Of a stretch of 64,000 nt of DNA, positions 21,457 through 30,962 are shown one piece after another. The notes below the pieces were generated by a model. The model saw nothing but the letters and a program-made list of their open reading frames with translations, had not been told where the DNA came from and made no database searches. Origin of the DNA: Allomyces arbusculus (taxonomy: Eukaryota; Blastocladiomycota; Blastocladiomycetes; Blastocladiales; Blastocladiaceae). The DNA lies in NCBI GenBank assembly GCA_027604705.1, contig JADHYV010000084.1, forward strand, positions 1 to 64,000, in the 5' to 3' direction. Within the stretch, counting starts at the first letter, position 1. The number at the start of each line of letters is the position of its first letter. A program made the translations under genes and the position numbers.

Positions 21457-24400
21457 ATGGCCGCCCGCCGCCCTGCTACATCGCGTGCGCGCGACCCGCT
21501 CGGGCTCTTCACAAGCGACGACGACTCCGACCTGCTCGACGATGACTTTACTCCGCGCGCCACCCGCCGCCAACAAGCACCGCACCGGCAGCGCGAGCCC
21601 GGGAACTGCTTCCAGAATGCGGCTGGGCCAATAGTGATCAGCGACAGCGACGACGCCGAGCCCGAAGGCGACGATTACGACGAAGCTCTGTCCAACGACG
21701 ACTCGGACCCTGAACCCAGTCTGACGGCCCTGGCCACCCACCGCACTTTTGCTGGGCCGCGCACGCCGCAGCTGGGCCGCCCTGTGCAGCCTGCATCCGT
21801 ACACCCGACGAACATGCGCGACCTGACGCGGGATGCGCCGCCGCCGTTGGCCCTCCAAGCCATGCAGCGCCGTGAGCAGACAACCCGCGCTGACGAACGA
21901 CCACGCTCGGCGATGCAACCCCGGGCAGGCTCGACGCAGCAAAATCTACGCCAAGCCTCAGTACCAGTGGTCCAGTCGGGTCGACCAGTTCGTGACCAGC
22001 TTCAAGGCGATGTCGGGCGCAGCGCAACCAGTGCAGCCAACCAGCGTCGCGAGCCGACGAACCGCGATCCGCGTATGCGGCCCGAATCGGCTCCGGTGGA
22101 CCACGACGAGCAGCGTGCTCCCAACACGCAGGCCAACGCAAGAATGCGTTCGGCCTCTTCAGTTGCTGCAACTGCAGAACGTCCCACTGGGCTCGTTCGT
22201 CAACCCTCCGACTTGTCGGTGGCGTCCGCCATGTCGAGCGCGTCGATCACATCGAGTGGCGAGCCGCGCCGTGTTCGCGTCATTCGCGCGGGTGGGCCGC
22301 CGCCAGTGGGCCAACGAGGGCCATCTGCGCACGATCTGCGCTGTGCGCAGTCGGTGCCGACTGTGCGTGATTCTCGAGACCCGCCAGCGCAAGATTCGCG
22401 CAGGGGGCAGACAGTTTCGGTCGTACGTGATTCGCGGGGACCGCCAATGCATGCATCGCGTAATATGCAGTCGGTGCCAGTCGCACGCGACTCCCACGTG
22501 GCCACTGATCAGCGCAGTCCGGGTGCACCTCGCCCTGCGACTGCATCAGATGCCGCTGGGCCGACGCGCCCCAATGACCTTTCTCGTGCAGCAGCACCGC
22601 CGCGCGATCAGACCAAGTCGGCTGCAGTGTATAGCCCGCGAGGGCAGCACTATCAACCCGTGCAGCCGCCGCGCGATTCTCGTCGCCCGGACAGCGACCG
22701 TTCGGGAACCGAGCAACCGTATTCGGAACCGCAACCGCAGCAGCGACTGGAACGTAGCGTGCCGAGCGCACGCGAACGCCCTTCCGGTGCGACCCCGCAG
22801 CCGACGAGCGTCGACCCGCTCTTATTTCCAGGTGCCGCTCAGGCCCAACGTCGGTCGCCCGTCCCGGTACGCGCCCCCTCGGCGACCAGCACGTCATTGT
22901 CTGTAAACCGACTCGAGTCACGCCCGCACTCGGCCCAGTACGACCCTCCGTCTGCTCGCGTTGATCCATCTCGTGTCCAAGCACATGTTCTAGCTCCTCA
23001 CGGCCCTGCTGCTGGACCTCGGCATCCTACGTCCAACTATGACCGGCAGCGCGGTGGCTCCGATCCGTCACGGCCTAGATCAAATGGCGTCATGCGGCCT
23101 ACGACGGGCAACCCGATCCCGCTGCCGACTGGCGCTCCGGCGCCCTCGCGCGGCGTTCCCATCGCCATGCCCACTGCCAATCACCCCCCTGCTCGCGGTA
23201 ACCCGATTCCGATGCCGTATGCAGGCTCGGCGCCGTCGCGTGGCACGCCGATCACAATACAGTCCGCGTCGGAGCCGAGGCGTGTCGTGCCAATCCAGCT
23301 GAGCGAGCTCGGCCGGTCAATCTCGTCGCTCGAGCCGCGGTCAACTGGATGGAACCAGTCGATTGACCCTCGCCAACCGAGTCTCAAGTCGGAGGTGTCC
23401 AAGGATGGCTTGATTGCGCTGTTTGAGGTCCGTGCCCATCATCCAAACACGGCTTGCGCGTTCAGATGATCATGACCCTGATCAACTATTCTCTTGTTCC
23501 ATTTTTTGGCAGAGCACCTCGCTTGTCGACAAGCCCAACGACGACTCGGCCACCGAACACATTTTTGAACCGCCCGCCGATCTCGCCGTGACGTTGCTCC
23601 CGCACCAAGAAGAGGGTGTACAGTGGATGATTGAGCGCGAGCAATCCGAGGCCAAGGGCGGCATTCTCGCTGACGACATGGGGCTCGGCAAGACGGTGCA
23701 GGCGATTGCGCTCATGCTCGCGACGCGCAACTCGGTTTCCAAGGGCAAGCCCAAAACGACGCTGGTCGTTGCGCCGCTGGCCCTCTTGGAGCAATGGCGC
23801 ATGGAGGTCGAGGAAAAGGCGAGCGGCGCGCTGTCGGTGCTCGTGCATCACGGACCCAAACGGCCAACGTCCGGGCGCGAGCTCGAGCAGTATGATGTGG
23901 TGCTTACGACCTACCAAGTCGTCGTCTCGGAATTGCCGCCGAGCGCCAAGGACAAAAGCAAGGGCAAGGGCGCGACCACGGACTTGCCCGTGCCAGAGGG
24001 TATTGGCAAGGCGCTCTATCAGGCCACCTACCACCGCATCATTCTCGACGAGGCGCACACGATCAAGTCGCGCGAGACGCAGTCGGCGCTCGGATGCCGG
24101 CGTCTGCGCGCAACGATGCGGTTCTGCCTGACGGGCACGCCGATTCAAAACTCGATCGACGAGCTCTACTCGCTCTTTGAGTTTTTGCGGTGCTCGATCT
24201 ACCCGTCCAAGGACCTGTTCAAGCGCGACGTTGTCGACGTCATGGCGTTCATGCCCGACCTAGCCATGCAGCGGCTGCGCGTGCTGCTGTCCATGTACGT
24301 GCTGCGGCGCACCAAGGCACTCTTGTCGAGCTTGCCGCGCAAGACGATCGTGCACGAGGTGCTCGAGTTGACGCCGGCTGAGCGCAAGTTTTACCACCAA

Positions 24401-25549
24401 GTGCAGTCGCGCGTGCGGCAAGCTGTGCGCGAAGACGGTGGTTCGACGCAAGGGTTCACCTTCTATTGGAAGCTGCTCTTGCGCATGCGGCAGGCCGTCA
24501 ACCACCCGATGCTCTTTGACGGGTCGTTCGAGTTTGCCGGCGATGATGATGACCTGGATGCGGCGGGCGATGGCGGCGACCTGGGTGGGATTGCCGATCT
24601 GTTCCGCGGCCTGCGGTTTGATGACAAGGCCCGTGACCCGGCCCCGGCCCCGGCTCCGCGGCACAAGCGAGTTGAGACTGAAATTTCGTCGACCGAGCAG
24701 GAACGTGTCGTGCAAGTCGATTTCGGGCCTGTGCCCCAGTTCTCGCGCGGCGGTGGTCGGTGTCGCGATTGGGAGAGCACCAAGGTGGCCCGTGCGATGC
24801 ATATTTTGCGCAGCCCGCATCGTGATGATCCGGCGCTCAAGACGCCCAAGACGATCGTGTTTTCGCAAGTACGTTTGCTGGTTTGGTAGGTGTTGGGCGC
24901 GGCGGTGCTGAAGCTGACATGTCTTGCCGTCTGCGTTTTAGTTTACCTCAATGCTCGACATAATGGAACGTGCGCTCAACTATGATGGAATGCTGTTTGA
25001 GCGCTGTACGTTACGATGTATTGCGTCGCTCCGATCTGCTTTTATTGACCGCCTCCTTGTCCAACGACTCTCGTGCCCCGATTGATTGATGTAGTCGATG
25101 GCAAGATGACGCGACCGCAAAAGGAGAATGCGCTCGCGCGGTTCAAGCATGACCCGGATGTGCCCGTGTTGCTCATGTCGCTTAAGTCGGGTGCGCTCGG
25201 GCTCAACCTGACAGCGGCGAGCCGTATCATTTTGCTCGACTTGTGGTGGAACCCGCAAATCGAAAGCCAAGCGTTCGATCGCGTGCACCGGCTCGGCCAA
25301 GAGCATGCCGTCGTTGTACATAAGCTCACGTGCAAGGATACGGTCGAAGAACGCATTCTCGCGCTGCAGGACCGCAAGCGGCAGGTGGCCAGCGACGTCT
25401 TGGCGCCGCACGAGGCTGATGGGCGCGACAATCTCGAGCAGGGGAGCGGGGCGGCCGGTTCGGCACCCGCAGCAGGTGCGCGCGGGCGGAAGAAACGCGG
25501 CGGCCAGGTGCGGCTCACGCTCGCCGAGGTGCTGCGGCTGTTCCAGTAG
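21457..25549 (+). CDS. SNF2-family DNA-dependent ATPase, tandem copy 2 (Rad5/16-like core)
   Basis: Paralogue of the preceding gene, 1,281 residues. Exons 21457-23427, 23513-24868, 24942-25005 and 25095-25549. An acidic start (LFTSDDDSDLLDDDF) is followed by a long Arg/Pro/Ser-rich disordered region with repeated GNPIPLPTGAPAPSRG-like units, then the ATPase: LLPHQEEGVQWMIERE, motif I DDMGLGKT, DVVLTTYQ, motif II DEAH (uninterrupted here), LTGTPIQNSIDELYSLFEF, KTIVFSQ, RFDGKM, GALGLNLT and motif VI QAFDRVHRLGQ. Three intron positions and phases match copy 1: before the ATPase (phase 0), after KTIVFSQ (phase 0) and before FDG.M (phase 1). Copy 1's extra intron at the DEAH box is missing. No RING or HIRAN is seen. 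The start is the first ATG followed by coding-like sequence. Confidence 0.9.
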
Positions 25550-26014
25550 GCGGTGGAGAACAACGCGCAGGGGCAGGAGAAGCATCTTCGGTGTTGCTTG
25601 CTGGTCTGAATACATTTCGCTCACATTGTTGTCTTGTCATCGTGATCAGAGCCGAACAAGATGGTTTGCAGTTGGCAAAGGCAACTTGGCACAGCGTTCT
25701 CAGCGCTCGCGACGCTGTTCAAAGAATATCACGCTCACGTCGACCACCCTCATTACGCATCGACGGCCCTCCCACTTCCTGCATTCTCTCGCATTTGCTT
25801 CCTCGGCCCTCATATCGTATCGTGCGCCGGTGCCAGCAACGCTCTGCCCCTGCGGACCCCGCGCACCCCTGGACCCCGTCACCTGCCCGCCCAATCTCGC
25901 CCATAACCTCCATTCCTTGCATTGGACCGTCCACGCTCGTTTGACCCGGCCGACTTCTCGGGCCCGCGCAATCGGAGCGCGCCGGCAAGTGCGCGCCAAC
26001 CTGACCGATCCGTC
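25550..26014. other. Intergenic spacer
   Basis: 465 bp between two plus-strand genes: the 3' flank of SNF2 copy 2 and the 5' flank of the Ser/Thr-rich gene. No gene or named site seen. Confidence 0.45.
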
Positions 26015-27670
26015 ATGGGCACCACTCCCGCCGCTGCTCGCGATCCCGACGCGGCCGCCGATACGACCGTGTCGCTGGCCACGACGACCACGACTGCGAC
26101 TAACGCTGCAGCTGGATCGGTGCCGACCTCGGCGCCCACGACGGCACCGCACACGCCGCACCGGTCGCTCCGGCGCCGTTTGCGCAGTCGCGGAAAGGCC
26201 GCCGTTGGATCACTCAAGGGCTTGCGCCATGGCCGGTCGGGCGCGTCCATGGCCACGCACGGTGGCAGCGTTGCCGTATTGACCCCACCAGCGCGCGCGC
26301 CGCTCACGTCCGACATTGACGAGCTGTTACGGCTCGAGGAGACCGTCCAAGAAAACGTCAAGAAGTCGCAGGACCTGCTGTCGCGCCCGGCCTCGCCGCC
26401 GCCAGTCTCCACGTCGCTCGGCGCGCTTTATGTCAAGGATGAAGCCTCTTACTCGCCTGAGACCGCGCAGCCGCACCTGCGCCACGGGCGCAAGAACGTG
26501 GACATCGACGAGATTCTCGCCGAAGTCGAGGACAACGTCTTTGTCACGCCGCCGTCGCTGCCGCGCCGGATGTCGATTCGCCGCAAGAGCGTTGCGCGTC
26601 GCGTGAGTATCCGTCCCGTCGTGCTTGCGCTGCCTAAAGGACGCGAATCGTCGCGCCGGTGGAGTACACCCGCGATCGGTGCGACCGCCAAGGTGCCGTT
26701 GGCCCCCGCGCCGGGATCTCGCACACACATGTCGATGTGCAACGTGGCCGATATCCAGCCGCCGGCGGGCGCCGGTGCCGCAAGTCGTGTCTCGCTCAAG
26801 GACATGCCGATTGCCGCGCCCATGGATATTGAGCAGATCATGACGCTGTTTGCCGCCGAGCGGCGCAAGCATCGGCGCGCGTCGGCCGTCAAGCACCACA
26901 ATTCGGCGAGGACCAGTCGTCGCCCGTCGGCCACGGCGTCAACGGCGCTCCCGGCGGGTACTGCGACGCTCAAGTCGCCACCATCCAAATCGTTGCGTCG
27001 GGACGGAGCGCGTAGTCCTCCACCGGTGTCTTCATCGGCACGGGGTTCGGCATCGCCAACGGCGCCAGCAACTCCCACGAACCCGACGACGCCGACGTCG
27101 CCAATTGCCACGACGCCTCTGACCATTGGCTTTACCCCGCTCGAGTCGATCACCAGTGCCCCGACATCGCCGACTGCGGCCTGTAGCATGACACGGTCCA
27201 TCACGACCACATCCATGGGCACTACGGCCACGACTGGCGGCGGTGGGCGCGGTAGCATATCGTCGATGGCCGTAATCATGCCCAAAGGGTGGCGCCGCGG
27301 CACGCTTGCGTCGACCGACGCGGTGCGCGAGTACCGAGTGGGCTCGAGTGTGGATGATGAGATTGATACCAACAACAATGACGAGACGGTCTCGCGACGC
27401 GCATCCACGTCGGGCGTTGTCATGTCGCCGTCGGTCGGGGGCACGTGCGACTTGCCGCCAGTCACAGAAACGAGCGTGCCAGCGCTCGCGTCGATTGTGG
27501 ACGAGGACGATGGCGATGACGATTACGTCGACGAGGCGATGACGGACGAGGCGTTGCTCGTCATGCTGCGCGCGTTACCGCGGCCGGTGCTCGATGTCGT
27601 CTACGTACACCACGACAATGACATTGACCAGCTGCTCGCGTCGCCGACTAAGAAGATGGCGGATGGGTGA
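26015..27670 (+). CDS. Low-complexity Ser/Thr/Pro/Arg-rich protein, unknown function
   Basis: Intronless frame of 551 residues from ATG 26015. Mostly predicted disorder: a Thr/Ala-rich start, a basic patch HRSLRRRLRSRGKAAVGSLK, a short helical piece DIDELLRLEETVQENVKKS, the related DIDEILAEVEDNVFVTPP, an Arg/Ser cluster RRMSIRRKSVARRVSIR with several R-x-x-S sites that basophilic kinases could phosphorylate, DIEQIMTLFAAERRKHRRAS, long Thr/Pro and Gly tracts, and an acidic end (DEDDGDDDYVDEAMTDEALL) followed by LPRPVLDVVYVHHDNDIDQL. The recurring short D-I-D/E-x-hydrophobic segments look like docking motifs. No family is recognised. Codon use matches the neighbours, so the gene itself is credible. 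Confidence 0.65.
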   Translation: MGTTPAAARDPDAAADTTVSLATTTTTATNAAAGSVPTSAPTTAPHTPHRSLRRRLRSRGKAAVGSLKGLRHGRSGASMATHGGSVAVLTPPARAPLTSDIDELLRLEETVQENVKKSQDLLSRPASPPPVSTSLGALYVKDEASYSPETAQPHLRHGRKNVDIDEILAEVEDNVFVTPPSLPRRMSIRRKSVARRVSIRPVVLALPKGRESSRRWSTPAIGATAKVPLAPAPGSRTHMSMCNVADIQPPAGAGAASRVSLKDMPIAAPMDIEQIMTLFAAERRKHRRASAVKHHNSARTSRRPSATASTALPAGTATLKSPPSKSLRRDGARSPPPVSSSARGSASPTAPATPTNPTTPTSPIATTPLTIGFTPLESITSAPTSPTAACSMTRSITTTSMGTTATTGGGGRGSISSMAVIMPKGWRRGTLASTDAVREYRVGSSVDDEIDTNNNDETVSRRASTSGVVMSPSVGGTCDLPPVTETSVPALASIVDEDDGDDDYVDEAMTDEALLVMLRALPRPVLDVVYVHHDNDIDQLLASPTKKMADG

Positions 27671-28028
27671 GGGGGACTTTGATCAAGTGAGGAGAGTGGA
27701 GCACCAGACCGACAATGTGCAGGGGATGACTGGGCTAGGGACTGAGGTGGAGACGAGGACGAGTGTCGTCTTGCGGTTACGTTTCGTTGATTTGTTGGGG
27801 GCGAAATACAAACGCCTATGTCGGTTTGGTCTGCACTGCATTCTGAGCGTGCAGCAAGATGCTTGAGTGCGTCTGGGCGGAAAAACGCTGCTTCGGAACT
27901 TTCAAACGAGTGGAAGCATCGATGTCTGGAACACACGGATCGCATACGCATTTCCCCATCAGTGATTCCTGCAAAACGTTCCGTATATGTAGCAAAGTCT
28001 TCTCCACCCCCTCACCCTCCCAGCATAT
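27671..28028. other. Convergent 3' spacer
   Basis: 358 bp between two converging genes, AT-richer than the exons. No gene seen. Confidence 0.45.
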
Positions 28029-29182
28029 TTACGGCTGCTGTTTGACCAAGTCGCCCCCAATAATCGCGGTCAAATCCAAGATAAACTGCTGGATCTTATC
28101 GAGCTGCGCGAGCGTGTCGGCCGTGCTCGTGACGCGGTTATTCAAATGCAACTTGACGAGATTGAACAAGTTGTGCGAGGCCATGCGAATCTGGCCGAGC
28201 TCAAGACTCTTTTGCGTTGCGTTGCGCATGCTCGACTCGATGGCGGCCTGCCAATGGCTCGACTTGGCCTCGAGCTCCTCGTGCCGCACCTTGAGCGCCG
28301 CAATCGCATTGTTCATGTTGAGAATGCGCGTGTTGCTCTCTTCGGTGCGCACTTGGAATGCGAGCCGCTCGGCCTCGGTGCGGTCCTGCGCGGCGCGCGC
28401 ACGCTCGCTGAGCTCAGCGTTGGTGGCCGCGAGCGTGTCGTGTCGCGAGAGCAGGTCGCGAATCTCGGCAAACCCGTCGGACACTTCGAGAATCGACTCG
28501 AGGTACCGCTGATAGTGCTGGCCTGTGGATCATCGTCAGTAGGGTGAGCAAGACGTGATCCCAATCGCATTGCAACAAGAACCAAACAACAGTAGGAGCG
28601 ACACGCACCTTGCCGTACCGCGCGTTCTTGGCGCACGCGCACCTTGGATAATTTCTCCACGAGCTCCTTGAGCTTCGCGATCTCCTGCTCCTTGGCATCG
28701 CGCAATTTCCGCTCCTCGTGCGCCTTCTTCACGGCGCGGTTGCGCTTGGCGTCGTTATCCTTTAGAAACTTTTCAAACTTGGAGAGGCTTTCGCCGAGCA
28801 TGCGTTCCTTCCGGTTGAGCTCCTCACGGCGCTGCGTGAGCATCGTCATGCGCAGTCGGAAATCCTCCTTTTCGCGCGTGAGCCCAGCCTCGAGGTCGGC
28901 AATCTCGCGCCGCTTTTCGAGGAGCCGCGTCGCGGGCGTGATGTCGGCATCGTCGGTTGCGGGCACGCGGCTAGATGGCGAAGTCACGCATCGCACGAAG
29001 GGTTAGGGACGGCTTTGCAGGGAGTATATGGGGGGGGGGGGGGGGTGCTGGCAGCGTGCAGGAGCCGGGTCGGAGGAACCCAACCGCGAAGCGTCGATGC
29101 AGTACATTTCGAGCGTCTTTTCGACATGATGCCGAAAGTATTCGGCGAGATCGTGCTGCGTCGTGGCGTTGCTGGTGGTCAT
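28029..29182 (-). CDS. CCDC42/CFAP73-family flagellar coiled-coil protein (DUF4200)
   Basis: Axonemal coiled-coil protein of the CCDC42/CFAP73 group; the algal FAP73 relative belongs to the MIA complex that modifies inner dynein arms. Exons 29182-29106, 28970-28609 and 28522-28029 give 310 residues, close to human CCDC42 (316). The short first exon supplies the family N-terminus (LAEYFRHHVEKTLE) and, after a 135-nt intron, runs into TPATRLLEKRREIADLE. The DUF4200 core follows: LTQRREELNRKERMLGESLS, KFEKFLKDNDAKRNRAVKKA, then after the second intron HYQRYLESILEVSDGFAEIR and DLLSRHDTL. The rest is continuous coiled coil. The first intron carries a 16-base G/C homopolymer. Presence of this gene implies a motile flagellum at some life stage. 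Confidence 0.88.
29030..29045. repeat. G16 homopolymer in intron 1 of the CCDC42/CFAP73-like gene
   Basis: Sixteen consecutive G on the plus strand, so C16 on the transcribed-gene strand, about 60 nt upstream of the intron's acceptor. Its exact length is error-prone in sequencing and may vary. Confidence 0.9.
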
Positions 29183-29736
29183 GGTGGTGCAGACAGTCGT
29201 TTGCGGGCAGTCGGCGCCCTCATTCCTCATTGCCAAGCTGGCAAATGAGTCTTTTGTCAACAACCACGACGAGTGGACATGCAGGTCCACTAAGACCGCA
29301 AGCACGCGCTTGCTTACCCTCTTCGCGTCCGGCGCGCCGGCACTGCTCACTTCACTCACTCACCCATTGCCGTCCCGCACGCCAACCTCGATTGCACTTC
29401 ACCGCCCTGATCGCCACCCCCTCGCTTGCGCGCGCCCGATCCCGATCGCACGTAGACGACGTCACCTTCTCCACCGGTCCACTACTCGTGTCCCGCACGA
29501 CGCGATATCTCTCCTGCCTGCTCTCTTGACGACACTCCTCGCCCAGGTCGACTCCGCCGTCCGGCCCTCTACCGTCTTCGACCCTGCACGCACTCTTCGC
29601 TGGCGACATCCTCGCGTGGTCCATGACCACACCACTGCCACGGCAAGAACGGTGAGGATGGAGCAGGATGGAGTAGAATGTAATGAGCAGTTGGCAGCAA
29701 TGTACATATTGGCATCAGGAGAAAATATATCGCATT
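29183..29736. other. Spacer upstream of the flagellar gene
   Basis: About 550 bp, probably the promoter of the CCDC42/CFAP73-like gene (read leftwards), with the uncertain 3' end of the next minus-strand gene near its right side. Alternating CT-rich tracts; no named site. Confidence 0.4.
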
Positions 29737-30671
29737 TCAGCACAAAGCCAGACTCACTTTGGACCCGTTGTCCGATCTGTCACCAATTTCAGAACAGGTC
29801 GAACTATCAGCATCCTCCTGGGTGCGGACGACCAGCTCTCCATGGTCATAGACAATGTAGCCCGGCGCCCGATCAGCCGATTCAAACGCGATCTGTGGGT
29901 GCACGATCCAGTACCCACGCTCAACGCCATCGGGCCCGCTCCAGTTCATATCAAGCATGTACTTGCACGCCAGCTGATGCACGAACCCCAGATAGCCCCA
30001 GATGCGGTATTCACATGCATGCAGCGGACTTGACACGTGTGCAGCCACGTACTTGAGCGCAATGCCGTTCTTGTGCTGGGCGAAAATATTGACCATGTAC
30101 TTGAATATCAAGACGAGTGTGGCTTCAGCCATGCGCAGACGCTGCTCGCTGTCCATGACGGGCAACACCTTGCCGTCTTCGAACCGCATGAGATAGCCGT
30201 TTTGACGGAGGTAATACTGTTCAAAATCGCCGTTGGACATATCGCGCGCATGCTCGGGCCACAGCGTCTTGTCATACTGTAGCATCTCGTCGTGCCGCAG
30301 CCACACGTCCGTCAGGTACTCGACCCGTAACCGGAGATGCAGGCGGTAAATTGGGCTTGTTGCGCGAGAAATTCCTCGTCCGTGATGGGGCCGTCATAGC
30401 CGAAATCTCGGATATGCAGAACATACTCGATGGTGCAAGGCGGCGGGCAAAACGTGACTTCGGCAAACGTCGTGCGCTTGTGAATGCGGTACCACACAGT
30501 CAGCCGGTCGGCAAACTCGGCGTGGTATGCAGGGTCGTCAATCGCACGGGTGAAGTTGATGGTGAAAGTGCCATTGACGAGGTCACTGGCGGGCGTGCTG
30601 GGCGGGAACAGCGGGTTCTTTGGGCTGAACGGGGACCGGCGAATGTCGTTCATGGTTTGGATATTGAACAT
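29737..30671 (-). CDS. Unknown protein, two or three exons
   Basis: No family recognised. The coding sequence changes frame near 30.4 kb; a 71-nt intron with a strong GTATGT donor (30426-30356) joins exon 30671-30427 to exon 30355-29737 and gives 287 residues. The protein looks globular: NGTFTINFTRAIDD, ADRLTVWYRIHKRTTFAEV, then RVEYLTDVWLRHDEMLQYD, EQYYLRQNGYLMRFEDGK, a helix EATLVLIFKYMVNIFAQHKN, HACEYRIWGYLGFVHQLACK and APGYIVYDHGELVVRTQ. A GTGAGT donor at 29757 suggests a further intron, with a possible last short exon at about 29634-29569, so the C-terminus is uncertain. No signal peptide or membrane segment. The start ATG 30671 is the first in frame. Confidence 0.55.
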
Positions 30672-30962
30672 AGGATGCGACTGTCAAGTGCGGAAATCGG
30701 CAGAGGTGAGGCCTCCTAGAGGAAAGGGTCATGTGATTGACAGATTTTTGCGAGAACAGTTTCATTTTCCACACTCCAATCTCTCTCGCGCAAGGGCGGA
30801 AACTCGGCACCATGGCCGATTTGGGTATCAAAACAGTCAAAACAATAAAGCGTTCCCTCCCACGCGTCGGGTTCCCATCGTTGCAAAGAAGAAAAACGCG
30901 GAAAAATAAGATTTGAGCGCACCGCGAAAATTCGAGCTAGCTCTGACTGAATCCAGTCGCGC

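Noticed and set aside
30312-30426. Unspliced C-terminus of the unknown protein's first frame
   Set aside because: Looks protein-like, but leads to an early stop while the next frame carries the longer conserved-looking part; the GTATGT donor is strong. Kept as an alternative only.
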